From the NCBI RefSeq assembly GCF_025244725.1, contig NZ_CP104203.1, positions 1,426,001-1,490,000 of the forward strand: a DNA stretch of 64,000 bases, given 5' to 3'. The notes under the pieces are model-generated. The model did no database searches. It saw only the letters and a list, made by a program, of their open reading frames with translations, and was not told the DNA's origin. Of the stretch, positions 1-9,355 are shown piece after piece (positions within the stretch are counted from its first letter, which is position 1; each line of letters begins with the position of its first letter). The position numbers and the translations under genes are program-made. The DNA is from Chryseobacterium oranimense. GTDB taxonomy: Bacteria; Bacteroidota; Bacteroidia; Flavobacteriales; Weeksellaceae.

Positions 1-1560
1 GTACTGGATGATTCAGACAGGAAATCCCAGGAGCTTGTAGAAAAGCACGGGCTGTATGATCATAAACTTGATCTGGCAGGTTTCCAGATGCCAACCGTAG
101 AATTGCTTAAGGATTACGGAAGTGAAGAAATTTCTATTAACCAGGAGGAATTAGAAGAAAATAAAAATAAAATTGTAGGACTTTTAAAAAACTTCAACGT
201 TGGAATTTCCGAGATCAAAGCAACAATAGGACCTACCGTTACATTATATGAAATTGTTCCTGAAGCAGGGATCAGAGTGTCTGCCATTAAAAAGCTGCAG
301 GACGATATTGCTCTGAATCTTTCAGCCCTTGGAATCAGGATCATTGCACCAATGCCAGGAAAAGGAACCATCGGGATTGAAGTTCCCAGAAAAAATCCTA
401 CCATGGTTTCCATGCGTTCGGTGATCGCTTCACACAAATTCCAGAATACGGATATGGATCTTCCTGTAGTATTCGGAAAAACAATTTCCAACGAAGTATT
501 CATGGCCGACCTTGCCAAAATGCCTCACTTGCTGATGGCAGGTGCTACCGGTCAGGGTAAATCTGTAGGGATTAACGCAATTCTGACTTCTCTTCTTTAT
601 AAAAAGCACCCAAGCGAACTGAAATTCGTTATGGTGGATCCTAAAAAAGTAGAGCTTTCGCTATATTCAAAAATTGAAAGACATTATCTGGCTAAACTTC
701 CGGATGCTGATGAAGCCATCATTACAGACACCAATAAAGTAATCAATACCCTGAACTCTCTTTGTGTAGAGATGGATACAAGATATGATCTGCTTAAAAA
801 TGCATTCTGTAAAAACTTAAAGGAATACAACAAGAAGTTTTCAGAAAGAAAGCTGAATCCTGAGAACGGGCACCGTTTTCTTCCTTATATCGTATTGGTG
901 GTAGACGAATTTGCCGACCTTATCATGACTGCCGGAAAAGAAGTGGAGCTTCCGATTGCCAGACTTGCACAGCTTGCAAGAGCCGTAGGAATTCACCTGA
1001 TCGTTGCCACACAGAGGCCTTCAGTAAATGTAATTACAGGTATGATCAAGGCCAACTTCCCTGCAAGAGCTGCATTCCGGGTAATTTCAAGTGTAGATTC
1101 AAGAACGATTCTTGACTCTCCGGGAGCAGACCAGCTGATCGGAAAAGGAGATATGCTTTATTTTAACGGAAACGAGATCTTAAGACTTCAATGTGCTTTC
1201 GTAGATACACCGGAAGTGGAAAGACTGGCGGAATATATTGGTGAGCAGAAAGGATACTCATCTGCATTCCTGCTTCCTGAATTTGTTTCTGAAGATTCTG
1301 CAAGCACAGTAGGCGCTTTCGATCCGAATGAAAAGGATGCTTTATTTGAGGAAGCAGCAAGAATTATTGTTTCTACCCAACAGGGATCTACTTCTATGCT
1401 TCAGAGACAGCTTAAATTGGGCTACAACAGAGCAGGAAGAATCATGGACCAGCTTGAAGCCACCGGCATTGTAGGAGGATTCAATGGAGCAAAAGCGAGA
1501 GAGGTCATTATCAGTGATCTTCATTCTTTGGAACAGTTTTTGGAAGATTTGCGTAATTAA
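1..1560 (+). CDS. ftsK: DNA translocase FtsK/SpoIIIE family, C-terminal part (5' end outside window)
   Basis: FtsK pumps DNA at the division septum so that chromosome dimers are resolved and segregated. The reading frame is open from base 1, so this is the 3' part (519 residues) of a longer gene; the first ATG at 88 is internal and the N-terminal membrane segments lie upstream of the window. Visible are a Walker A motif GATGQGKS encoded near base 540, a Walker B segment VLVVDEFADL near 893, and the C-terminal winged-helix gamma domain that reads KOPS-type DNA signals (about bases 1336-1530). The following lolA-like and lptF/G-like genes lie on the same strand, an order I recall from other Bacteroidota. 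The family assignment is firm; whether this is the only FtsK copy cannot be seen. Confidence 0.96.
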   Translation, partial: VLDDSDRKSQELVEKHGLYDHKLDLAGFQMPTVELLKDYGSEEISINQEELEENKNKIVGLLKNFNVGISEIKATIGPTVTLYEIVPEAGIRVSAIKKLQDDIALNLSALGIRIIAPMPGKGTIGIEVPRKNPTMVSMRSVIASHKFQNTDMDLPVVFGKTISNEVFMADLAKMPHLLMAGATGQGKSVGINAILTSLLYKKHPSELKFVMVDPKKVELSLYSKIERHYLAKLPDADEAIITDTNKVINTLNSLCVEMDTRYDLLKNAFCKNLKEYNKKFSERKLNPENGHRFLPYIVLVVDEFADLIMTAGKEVELPIARLAQLARAVGIHLIVATQRPSVNVITGMIKANFPARAAFRVISSVDSRTILDSPGADQLIGKGDMLYFNGNEILRLQCAFVDTPEVERLAEYIGEQKGYSSAFLLPEFVSEDSASTVGAFDPNEKDALFEEAARIIVSTQQGSTSMLQRQLKLGYNRAGRIMDQLEATGIVGGFNGAKAREVIISDLHSLEQFLEDLRN

Positions 1561-1625
1561 AGGAAAAGTGCTTTATAAAATAAACCTTGAAGCACTGGAA
1601 TGTTTAAAGTTTATTAAATAAGAAA

Positions 1626-2273
1626 ATGAAAAATAGTATTTCAAAAATCATAGTCGGAAGTTTAGTAATTGGTGCTGTAGGATTTGCAGATGCACAGAAG
1701 ATTGATGCAAAAGCTAAAAAGATTCTGGATGATATCACTGCCAACTACAATTCTAAAAAGAATTCTTACTTCAAATTTTCCTTCGGAACCGGAGTGAACG
1801 GACAGGTTAACAAAACAGAACCGGGAATCTATTACTCTGCCGGAGATAAATATAAGCTGAAGATCATGGATACCGAACAGATCTTTGACGGAAATAAGAT
1901 CTACAATATCAATGCAGATGACATGGAAGTAACCATTGCAAAGCCTAATGGCAGCAGCAGCATGTTCTCCCCTATCAACTATCTTACCACTTACAGAAAC
2001 GACTATAACGTTATCTACAATGGTAAAAAGAATGTGAACGGAATAAATGCTGACTTCATTAAACTGACCCCTATAAAATCCAACGGAATCCAGTACGTAT
2101 ATCTTTTTGTAGATTCTGCAAAAAAACAGATGGTAAAGCTTGAACAGCACGGAAGCAATAAAGATGTTGCGGTTATTGCCATTAAAGAATATAAGGAAAA
2201 CCAAACCCTGGATCCTAATATGTTTGTTTTTGATAAAAATAAATTCAAGAATTACATTATCACGGAATTGTAA
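1626..2273 (+). CDS. LolA-like outer-membrane lipoprotein carrier family protein
   Basis: Secreted protein of 215 residues with a signal peptide ending near AQ at residues 23-24. The rest resembles the LolA/LolB fold: alternating beta-strands with an early helix (AKKILDDITANY) and a pattern of 'equipment' strands. Proteins of this type escort lipoproteins across the periplasm, taking them from the LolCDE ABC transporter. It follows the FtsK gene by 65 bp and is followed by two hairpin terminators. A LolD-like ATPase is encoded at 57197-57865, far away. Sequence conservation with proteobacterial LolA is low, so the assignment rests on overall pattern and position. Confidence 0.75.
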   Translation: MKNSISKIIVGSLVIGAVGFADAQKIDAKAKKILDDITANYNSKKNSYFKFSFGTGVNGQVNKTEPGIYYSAGDKYKLKIMDTEQIFDGNKIYNINADDMEVTIAKPNGSSSMFSPINYLTTYRNDYNVIYNGKKNVNGINADFIKLTPIKSNGIQYVYLFVDSAKKQMVKLEQHGSNKDVAVIAIKEYKENQTLDPNMFVFDKNKFKNYIITEL

Positions 2274-2278
2274 TAAGC

Positions 2279-2316
2279 AAAATGGCAAATTTACACATAA
2301 GCCTTTTTGCCATTTT
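2279..2316 (+). terminator. Hairpin after the lolA-like gene
   Basis: An 11-bp perfect inverted repeat (AAAATGGCAAA at 2279-2289 and its complement at 2306-2316) begins just after the stop codon. The T-run is inside the right arm. It probably ends the lolA-like transcript and is followed by a second hairpin. Confidence 0.55.
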
Positions 2317-2340
2317 ACCATAAAATAAAAAAATTATAAG

Positions 2341-2368
2341 AGCCACAAGTAAACTTTGTGGCTTTTTG
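2341..2368 (+). terminator. Intrinsic terminator upstream of lptF/G
   Basis: Stem AGCCACAA / TTGTGGCT (2341-2348 with 2356-2363), seven-base loop, then a run of T. With the hairpin at 2279-2316 it forms a double terminator only 15 bp before the next ATG. Confidence 0.75.
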
Positions 2369-2382
2369 ATTAATTTTGGCGC

Positions 2383-3837
2383 ATGTTAAAAATACTAGAC
2401 CGATATATCATAAAAACCTTCTTTGGACCGTTTTTCTTTATATTCAGCGTTTTGTTTTTCATTTTTATTGTAAACATTATCTGGGTTCAGTTGGGGCAGT
2501 TCATGGGAAAAGGATTAAGCTACTGGCAGATCCTTAAACTTCTCTTCTATCTCGGAGTGAGTGTTATCAGCCTCGTGCTTCCGCTCACCATCCTTTTGGC
2601 GAGCATTATGTCCTTCGGTGAATTTGGGGAACGGTATGAACTTGCTGCAATGAAAGCGGCAGGAATTTCCCTGACCAGGGTAATGGCTCCTTTGATGGGC
2701 GTGGCAACAGTACTGGCAGTACTGCTTTTTCTTTTTTCCAATAATATCATTCCCGATTTTCAGAAAAAGGCAAAGAATATGCTTTTCAATATTGCGCAAA
2801 CCAAGCCCGCCCTGAATTTCACACCCGGGCAGTTTATAGATCAGCTTCCTGGATATATGGTGAAATTTGATAAGATTTATGGTGAAAACGGAGAGAATAT
2901 TGAAGGGGTTTTTGTCCACAGAAAAGCAAGCACCTATGAAAACCAGCAGTCTATTGTAGCTGAAAAAGGAAAATTCGTTCCTGCAGCCAATAAAAACTTT
3001 CTGAAGCTGGAACTTTATAACGGCTATATATTTGAAGACAATTTTGCAGGGAAAGGTGAAAATGTAAGACTGAAGCAGCCGGATCAGGCCATCAAATTTG
3101 ATACTTTAGTTTCGCACTTTGACATCAGTGAAGTGATTAATAAGGCTATTGAAAAAGAACAGATCACAGACGACTACCGTTTTCAGACCTATGGCCAGCT
3201 TAATGAGACAGTTGCCAAAAATAAAAAAGAGAATGCCGCCTATTTTGAGAACATCAGTTCCGATGTGCTGAGCCAGACCAATTCTGTGATCACCTATATG
3301 GACAAAACGAAATCCAAAGTGATGGCCAAACAGCAGGTCAAGCTTGATACTGTAAAAGAAGATAAAAAGCTTGAAATGATCTATAATGCCTACAACAGGT
3401 TGGACAATCTGAAAACTACGGCCTCAGGCAAAAAGAATGAATTCGGCTCCAATATAAAATACTTCAGTAAGGTTGTTATTTACCAGCAGAGAATCATTTC
3501 CTATTCTGTAACATGTATTATTTTCTTCCTGATCGGAGCCAGTTTAGGTTCTATTATCCGAAAAGGAGGTATGGGACTTCCTGTAATTATTGCAATTATT
3601 ATTTTCATTATTTTCTATGTGATGAATCTGGGTATTGAGAATATTTCATGGGGAGGAGGAATGAGTCCTTATCTGGCAGCATGGCTTCCTAATCTTATCC
3701 TCTTGCCTTTCGGAATCTGGATGACCTATAAAGCGCTTACCGATTCACAGCTGTTTGATGCAGAAAAGTACAAAGCACTGTTCAAACCTATTACCAAGAG
3801 GTTCTCTAAAAACAAAGAGCATAAGAGATATCAATAA
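2383..3837 (+). CDS. LptF/LptG family permease (YjgP/YjgQ)
   Basis: Inner-membrane permease of the LPS export machine that, with LptB ATPase, drives lipopolysaccharide toward the outer membrane. The 484 residues show the family layout: three N-terminal membrane helices (about 10-32, 55-80, 100-122), a large periplasmic domain (about 125-365) and three C-terminal helices (about 370-450). The motif GERYELAAMKAAGIS in the first cytoplasmic loop is the coupling-helix region typical of the family. The periplasmic part holds a lysine-rich stretch longer than in E. coli LptF/G. Whether it acts as LptF or LptG cannot be told. A terminator-like hairpin follows. Confidence 0.9.
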   Translation: MLKILDRYIIKTFFGPFFFIFSVLFFIFIVNIIWVQLGQFMGKGLSYWQILKLLFYLGVSVISLVLPLTILLASIMSFGEFGERYELAAMKAAGISLTRVMAPLMGVATVLAVLLFLFSNNIIPDFQKKAKNMLFNIAQTKPALNFTPGQFIDQLPGYMVKFDKIYGENGENIEGVFVHRKASTYENQQSIVAEKGKFVPAANKNFLKLELYNGYIFEDNFAGKGENVRLKQPDQAIKFDTLVSHFDISEVINKAIEKEQITDDYRFQTYGQLNETVAKNKKENAAYFENISSDVLSQTNSVITYMDKTKSKVMAKQQVKLDTVKEDKKLEMIYNAYNRLDNLKTTASGKKNEFGSNIKYFSKVVIYQQRIISYSVTCIIFFLIGASLGSIIRKGGMGLPVIIAIIIFIIFYVMNLGIENISWGGGMSPYLAAWLPNLILLPFGIWMTYKALTDSQLFDAEKYKALFKPITKRFSKNKEHKRYQ

Positions 3838-3862
3838 AAATTAAAAAATTGAAAGATTATAC

Positions 3863-3890
3863 AGGCCCGGAAATTCCGGGCCTTTTTATT
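3863..3890 (+). terminator. Intrinsic terminator after lptF/G
   Basis: GC-rich stem AGGCCCGG / CCGGGCCT (3863-3870 with 3876-3883), loop AAATT, followed by TTTTTATT. It lies inside the 5' extension of a longer open frame starting at 3849, which is one reason to place the next gene's start at 3972. Confidence 0.88.
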
Positions 3891-3971
3891 TATAGTTGTG
3901 GTACTTTATTTCATTTTGCAGTAAAGGATAAAAAGCTATATTTACAAAAAATGTTAAAAACTATAATAATT

Positions 3972-4763
3972 ATGAAGAAAGCATTACTATTGGGAATGTT
4001 CACACTGGTTTCTTTCAACGCCTATGCACAGGAAGACAATACGGATTACGAATTGAGAACGGATGAAAAATACGGCTACATCGTTGACAAAGGAGGAAAA
4101 AAAACAGAAGGAATCGTAAGACTGAACGGGGATGCCATGAACCCGTGGAATAACCAGAAAAAGGTAAAGTTTATTGCCGTCTCCGATATAGATAAATCCA
4201 AGAAGAAACAGAAATTCAAAACCCTTGATTCAGACGATATCAAAGAATATGTCGCCTTTGATGAAAACAACAATGAAAGGCATTTTGAAATGATCAAGTA
4301 TACCAATACCAAAGAAGGCTTCAATACGGCAACCGGTGGTTTAAGCGGTAACATCAAAGCTTTCAACAACCTTACAAAAAGCACCCAGTTTGCAGAAGTG
4401 GTAAAGGACGGAAAAATCAAAGTATACAAATTATATGGCTACCCCACCACATTCTCTGCCGGAGGCCAGATCGCTGTAGCAGAAAAAGAAACTGAAAGAA
4501 TGAGAAATTCACCTTCATACATTTATTCTAAAAAAGGAGGTAAAATAGAGGAACTGACTTTAGCCAAAGCTAAAATGATCATTGCAGACTGTAGCTATGC
4601 AAAAGGTAAATTGACAAGCGGTTCTTATGCCTCCCTTAAAAATGATGAAAAGAAAAGATCCGGCCTGGGGAAACTGATCAAAAGCCAGATTGACGATGTA
4701 ATGTCCAATGTTCCGGAAATTGTTGAAGAAGTAATTACCGATTACAACGAGAATTGTAAATAA
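3972..4763 (+). CDS. Exported protein of unknown function
   Basis: I do not recognise a family. The frame is open from an ATG at 3849, but that part covers a terminator and makes no sensible N-terminus. The ATG at 3972 gives a clean signal peptide (MKKALLLGMFTLVSFNAYAQ) and a 263-residue product. The mature part is lysine-rich, mixed alpha/beta, without further membrane segments or visible catalytic motifs; the segment GIVRLNGDAMNPWNNQKKVKF suggests a beta-rich N-terminal half. It stands alone between two terminators, so it is probably a single-gene unit. Confidence 0.8.
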   Translation: MKKALLLGMFTLVSFNAYAQEDNTDYELRTDEKYGYIVDKGGKKTEGIVRLNGDAMNPWNNQKKVKFIAVSDIDKSKKKQKFKTLDSDDIKEYVAFDENNNERHFEMIKYTNTKEGFNTATGGLSGNIKAFNNLTKSTQFAEVVKDGKIKVYKLYGYPTTFSAGGQIAVAEKETERMRNSPSYIYSKKGGKIEELTLAKAKMIIADCSYAKGKLTSGSYASLKNDEKKRSGLGKLIKSQIDDVMSNVPEIVEEVITDYNENCK

Positions 4764-4772
4764 AAATACAGA

Positions 4773-4800
4773 GAGGCTTTCCACGGGAGAGTCTTTTTTT
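4773..4800 (+). terminator. Intrinsic terminator
   Basis: Ten-pair stem with three G-T wobbles (4773-4782 with 4786-4795), loop ACG, followed by seven T. It ends the exported-protein gene at 3972-4763. Confidence 0.75.
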
Positions 4801-4833
4801 GTATTTTTAATAAATCACCAAACCAATTACTAT

Positions 4834-5475
4834 ATGAAAATCCTATGCATTGCAGCCGGCCTGCTCCTTATCTCTTCGTGTAAAAATGATAAATATAAAA
4901 CAGCCCGTAAAGAACCGGCTCCCAAAGACAGCATTATCGTAAAAAATAATCCGATCACTACTGCCGCAACAAATTCTATCGAGGAAATAAAAAAAGAATA
5001 CGAAATGCTCCAGGCCCGGCTGGAATCAAAAAGCTTCACTTCCAAAGGCTTTACTTACGATTGCAATGAAGAGCCTTCCGGAGAAGTGAAATTTTATTCG
5101 GATAAGGATGAAATTAAAATTATAGAACATTTTTATGCAGAACACAGCCATTTCTCAGCCTCAGAAAAATATTTTATTAAAAACGGAAAGCCTTTTTTTA
5201 TCTTCAGACATGAAACAGTCTGGAATTTTGATGGCGGAACCCCGGAAAAGCCAATCACCAAAGATGACATTACAGAAACACGTATCTATCTTGAAAATGA
5301 TAAAATACTGAAATGTCTTGAGAAAAAATACAGTATAAAATCAGATAGTAAAGAAAAAACTTCTCCCGACACTATTCCCAGCAAAGAAACCCAATGCAAT
5401 GCTGATGAAGTGATGAAAACTTATCAGTCTTTGCTAAGAAACAAAGATAAAAAGGGAGAAATAAAATGTCTGTAA
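4834..5475 (+). CDS. Putative lipoprotein of unknown function
   Basis: The 213-residue product starts with a lipoprotein signal (MKILCIAAGLLLISSC, lipobox cysteine 16), so it is probably anchored to a membrane on the periplasmic side. After a low-complexity, lysine-rich linker comes a compact domain (about residues 65-150) rich in aromatic residues, with segments such as EIKIIEHFYAEHSHFSASEKYF; I do not recognise it. The C-terminal tail is charged and contains two more cysteines. Single gene, bounded on both sides by terminators. Confidence 0.8.
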   Translation: MKILCIAAGLLLISSCKNDKYKTARKEPAPKDSIIVKNNPITTAATNSIEEIKKEYEMLQARLESKSFTSKGFTYDCNEEPSGEVKFYSDKDEIKIIEHFYAEHSHFSASEKYFIKNGKPFFIFRHETVWNFDGGTPEKPITKDDITETRIYLENDKILKCLEKKYSIKSDSKEKTSPDTIPSKETQCNADEVMKTYQSLLRNKDKKGEIKCL

Positions 5476-5480
5476 AAGCA

Positions 5481-5510
5481 AAAGAGGCATCCTAAGAAGC
5501 CTCTTTTTTA
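5481..5510 (+). terminator. Terminator between convergent genes
   Basis: Stem AAAGAGGC / GCCTCTTT (5481-5488 with 5499-5506), ten-base loop, then T-rich sequence on the plus strand. It ends the lipoprotein gene and may also serve the converging frr transcript. Confidence 0.82.
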
Positions 5511-5525
5511 TTTTTAATCTGAAAA

Positions 5526-6080
5526 TTATACTTTCATAATTTCAGCCTCTTTCGTCTTAAGGTGATCCTCACAAAGCTTTACGTATTTATCGGTAAAACC
5601 CTGGATTTCTTCTTCCACTCCTTTTACAACATCTTCAGAAATACCCTCCAGCTTTTTAAGTTCTTTCAAACCGTCCTGTCTTGCATTTCTTATCGTTACT
5701 TTTGTATTTTCAGTTTCTACTTTAGCCTGTTTTGCAAGTTCCCTTCTTCTTTCCTCTGTTAAAGGCGGAACATTAAGAATGATATTTTCCCCGTTATTAG
5801 AAGGTGCAAAGCCTAAGTTTGAATTAATGATCGCTTTTTCAATAGCACCAATAGCAGTTCTGTCCCACGGCTGAATAGAAATAGTCATTGCATCCGGTAC
5901 AGAAACGTTGGCAACCTGGTTGATAGGAGTTGGAGCTCCGTAATATTCTACCATTACATCCTGAACCATAGACGTAGAAGCACGTCCTGCTCTAATTCTT
6001 TGAAATGCATGATCCAAGTGCTTTACAGCTGCGTCCATGTCGTGCTTTACAGATTCTAATATAAGATCTAATTCTTCCAT
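5526..6080 (-). CDS. frr: Ribosome recycling factor
   Basis: Releases the ribosome from mRNA after termination, together with EF-G. I place the start at 6080 (MEELDLILESV), which gives 184 residues, the usual length of about 185; the upstream in-frame ATG at 6110 would add ten unconserved residues. Family signatures are present: RAGRAS near residue 30, PWDRTAIGAIEKAI near 75, LTEERRRELAKQAK near 110 and IRNARQDG near 130. It lies downstream of pyrH on the same strand, the widespread pyrH-frr order, with a 123-bp spacer full of short repeated words. Confidence 0.97.
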   Translation of the reverse strand: MEELDLILESVKHDMDAAVKHLDHAFQRIRAGRASTSMVQDVMVEYYGAPTPINQVANVSVPDAMTISIQPWDRTAIGAIEKAIINSNLGFAPSNNGENIILNVPPLTEERRRELAKQAKVETENTKVTIRNARQDGLKELKKLEGISEDVVKGVEEEIQGFTDKYVKLCEDHLKTKEAEIMKV

Positions 6081-6203
6081 TATATAGTTAAAATTTGATA
6101 AATTACACATTATTATAAGTGATGATTGATGAATAATCAGTAATGAGCAATAAGTAATCTTCGGTTCTTAATTACCTGTAACCTATTCTCTGCTTCCTGC
6201 TAC

Positions 6204-6920
<717 letters not shown>

Positions 6921-7029
6921 TTAATAAATTTTCCCGGACTGATTTTCTCCGGAATTTGATTTTGCAAATATAATCATTAAAAATATTGAATAAAGAAAAA
7001 TATTTACGCAGAAATAATGTCAGAAATAT

Positions 7030-7059
7030 TTTGATAAGTACGAAAAAGGATTATTTTTG
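7030..7059 (+). promoter_or_regulatory. Bacteroidota-type promoter of porQ
   Basis: TTTG at 7030-7033, an 18-bp spacer and TATTTTTG at 7052-7059 match the Bacteroidota sigma-ABfr consensus (TTTG, about 19 bp, TAnnTTTG). Transcription would begin near 7066, leaving a leader of about a dozen bases before the TTG start codon. Confidence 0.7.
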
Positions 7060-7077
7060 CATTAATTATAAATTGAA

Positions 7078-8070
7078 TTGAAGAAAATTGTCATTTTTTC
7101 ATTATTTCTGTCAGGAATTGTTTCTTATGCGCAAACAGGAACAAATGTTTATCCTTTCTTAAACATCCCTGTATCTGCCAGACAGGCTGCCTTAGGTGGC
7201 GATGCAATTTCCGTCAGAGACCATGATGTTTCCTTTGCTATTGCAAACCCGGCCCTTTTAAATAGAGATTCAGACAAACAGCTTTCCGTGAATGCCGCAG
7301 CTTACCTTGCCGATTCCAAATACGGAACTGTGGCTTATGCCAGAGATTTTGACAACGGACATATGGCAACCATCAATGCCAGGTATATGAGCTACGGAAG
7401 CATTCCCAGAACCGATGAAAGCGGTGAGCAAAACGGAGATTTTAAAGCTTCGGATGTAGCCATCGGTGCAGGCTATGCCTACCAGTTTGAAGAAGACTGG
7501 ACCATTGGAGGAGGCATTAATTTCATCACTTCAAAAATTGACAATTATACTTCTTCTGCGATCTCCGGAACCGCAGGAGTTGCCTACCATAATAAAAAGA
7601 ACAAAGAAGTGCTCTCGCTTGTGGCGAGGAATTTCGGTTTTCAGCTGAAATCCTTCAACGGAACCAGAGAAAATCTTCCGTTCAGGGTAGACCTGGGATA
7701 TACCAGAATCCTGAAAGCTATTCCACTTGCCGTTACCATTACAGCCCACGACCTTCAACAGTTTGATATTTCTTCGGAATATAATGTAAACGGCCAGGAA
7801 GTAGGATTCGGAAGAAAGCTGGCAGACCACTTTTCCATTGGAGCAGAACTTTTCCCTGAAAAAAGCTTCAATATCAGGCTGGGTTATAATGCCAAAAGAG
7901 GAAATGAACTTGCGGTGACAGATCAGAGAAACTTTTCCGGGCTTTCCGGAGGATTTGGAATTAAGCTGAGGAGATTCCGTATAGATTATGCCCATATCCG
8001 TTACCATAACTCATCCAATGTGAACCAGATAGGAGTTTCCATGGACCTTAGCAGCCACGCAGGAGAATAA
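7078..8070 (+). CDS. porQ: Type IX secretion system protein PorQ
   Basis: Outer-membrane component of the type IX secretion system, needed in Porphyromonas and Flavobacterium for export of proteins with a C-terminal sorting domain. The product is 330 residues with signal peptide MKKIVIFSLFLSGIVSYAQ and a FadL-like beta-barrel pattern of alternating aromatic and polar residues. The N-terminal stretch NIPVSARQAALGGDAISVRD is typical of PorQ/PorV-like proteins. The start codon is TTG at 7078: an in-frame stop lies just upstream and no ATG could encode the signal peptide. It precedes cmk by 84 bp. A likely cargo protein of this system is encoded at 41467-42765. Confidence 0.88.
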   Translation: MKKIVIFSLFLSGIVSYAQTGTNVYPFLNIPVSARQAALGGDAISVRDHDVSFAIANPALLNRDSDKQLSVNAAAYLADSKYGTVAYARDFDNGHMATINARYMSYGSIPRTDESGEQNGDFKASDVAIGAGYAYQFEEDWTIGGGINFITSKIDNYTSSAISGTAGVAYHNKKNKEVLSLVARNFGFQLKSFNGTRENLPFRVDLGYTRILKAIPLAVTITAHDLQQFDISSEYNVNGQEVGFGRKLADHFSIGAELFPEKSFNIRLGYNAKRGNELAVTDQRNFSGLSGGFGIKLRRFRIDYAHIRYHNSSNVNQIGVSMDLSSHAGE

Positions 8071-8154
8071 TTCCACCTTAAAAGAATCTTCATAATAATA
8101 AAGATTTTTTCTGCGTTGTCTTGATTTTTTAAAAAAATTCTTGAAATTTGCGGT

Positions 8155-8829
8155 ATGAAAAAACCTGTAATAGCTATCGATGGGTACTCGTCTACCGGAA
8201 AAAGTTCAATCTCTAAGGTCATTGCCAGTAAATTGGGGATCATACACCTGGATACCGGTGCGCTTTACAGAGGGATTACATGGTTTGCCCTGCAGAACTG
8301 TCTGAATGAAGACGGTTCTATCAACCTTCAACATCTATTCTCCTCTTTAGACCAGATCGAACTTGAATTCAGGAACCAGGACAGCGAACTGATTCTTTAC
8401 CTCAATCATATTGATATCTCCAAACAAATCCGCACTACTGAAGTTTCCGATAATGTAAGTATTGTGGCAAAACAGAAAGAAGTAAGGGATTTCCTTCTTC
8501 AGTCCCAGCGATCGCTGGCAGAAAAAGGCGGCATTATTATGGACGGACGTGACATAGGGACAGTAGTTCTGCCAAATGCAGACTATAAGTTTTTCCTGAC
8601 AGCCAGCATTGACGAAAGAACCAACAGAAGATATTTCGAACTGGCAGGAATGGGGATCCAGGCAGAAAGAGAGCAGGTAAAACAAAACCTTATAGACCGC
8701 GACAAGATCGACAGCGAAAGGGAAATTGCCCCTTTAAAGCAGGCTGAAGATGCTATAGTTATTGATAATACTTCGCTTACAAAAGAGCAGACCATAGACC
8801 TGATTTTATCTTATATCAAGAAGATTTAA
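8155..8829 (+). CDS. cmk: (d)CMP kinase
   Basis: Cytidylate kinase, converting CMP and dCMP to the diphosphates. The 224 residues contain a P-loop near residue 7 (DGYSSTGKSS, with serines where many homologues have GPxGxGKS), the LDTGALYRG segment near 33 that contacts CMP, the MDGRDIGTVV motif near 128, and the lid region NRRYFEL with the following arginine-rich segment DRDKIDSEREIAPL. Its position behind porQ suggests co-transcription, although 84 bp separate them. Confidence 0.96.
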   Translation: MKKPVIAIDGYSSTGKSSISKVIASKLGIIHLDTGALYRGITWFALQNCLNEDGSINLQHLFSSLDQIELEFRNQDSELILYLNHIDISKQIRTTEVSDNVSIVAKQKEVRDFLLQSQRSLAEKGGIIMDGRDIGTVVLPNADYKFFLTASIDERTNRRYFELAGMGIQAEREQVKQNLIDRDKIDSEREIAPLKQAEDAIVIDNTSLTKEQTIDLILSYIKKI

Positions 8830-8925
8830 CAATTTTTAATAGGCATAATGCCTCCTTTGGTATACAAATTGTAGATTTTTAACACAGTAAAAACTAATAT
8901 TTATTAACTATTAAAAAAGCTTAAA

Positions 8926-9276
8926 ATGTCGAAAAACGGAAAAAATACAGCAGGTATATTGGCAGGACTTCTTGCAGGTGCTGCAGCAGGTGTAATCTTA
9001 GGAATGCTTTATGCACCTGAAGAAGGTAAAGAAACCAGAAAAAAAATCAAAGATAAAGCAGGAGACCTAAAAGACCAGGCTAAAAACAAGTATGGTGAAG
9101 TTTCTGAAAAAGTAAAAGACCAATACAGTAATATTTCTTCTACTTTCAAAGAAACAGCCAGCAGTGTAGCTCATACGGTAAAAGACGGATATGACAAATA
9201 CAAAGACCAGATAGTTTCCAAAACTGCAGACGTAGTAAAAGATGTAGAAACGGAACTGAATGATCTTAAAAAATAA
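8926..9276 (+). CDS. YtxH domain-containing protein
   Basis: Small 116-residue protein with one N-terminal membrane helix (about 8-28, glycine- and alanine-rich) followed by EEGKETRKKIKDKAGDLKDQ and a long amphipathic, lysine-rich helix. This is the YtxH layout, a family linked to stress and stationary phase but of unknown molecular role. It is followed by a strong terminator and then by a small two-helix membrane protein and a soluble helical protein. The trio resembles the yqjD-yqjE-yqjK arrangement of enterobacteria in domain order. Confidence 0.85.
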   Translation: MSKNGKNTAGILAGLLAGAAAGVILGMLYAPEEGKETRKKIKDKAGDLKDQAKNKYGEVSEKVKDQYSNISSTFKETASSVAHTVKDGYDKYKDQIVSKTADVVKDVETELNDLKK

Positions 9277-9304
9277 ATAGTTTATTTTTTGAGTAAATTA
9301 TGGG

Positions 9305-9336
9305 AAGGAACTTTTTGCGCGAAAGTTCCTTTTTTT
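9305..9336 (+). terminator. Strong intrinsic terminator after ytxH-like gene
   Basis: A ten-pair perfect stem (AAGGAACTTT at 9305-9314 with 9322-9331), loop of seven, followed by T-rich sequence. It lies between two genes that would otherwise look like one operon, so the ytxH-like gene may be made in excess of the two genes after it. Confidence 0.9.
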
Positions 9337-9355
9337 GTAACTTTAAAAAAAAACA

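Noticed and set aside
1662..2321. 219-codon minus-strand open frame opposite the lolA-like gene
   Set aside because: It mirrors the coding strand of a well-supported gene and its translation is an unlikely, cysteine- and isoleucine-rich sequence.
2371..2378. TAATTTTG as the promoter of lptF/G
   Set aside because: It lies 5 bp before the ATG, so transcription would begin at or after the start codon; no suitable -33 box is present.
3849..3971. 5' extension of the exported-protein gene at 3972
   Set aside because: It covers a strong terminator and moves the signal peptide into the interior of the protein.
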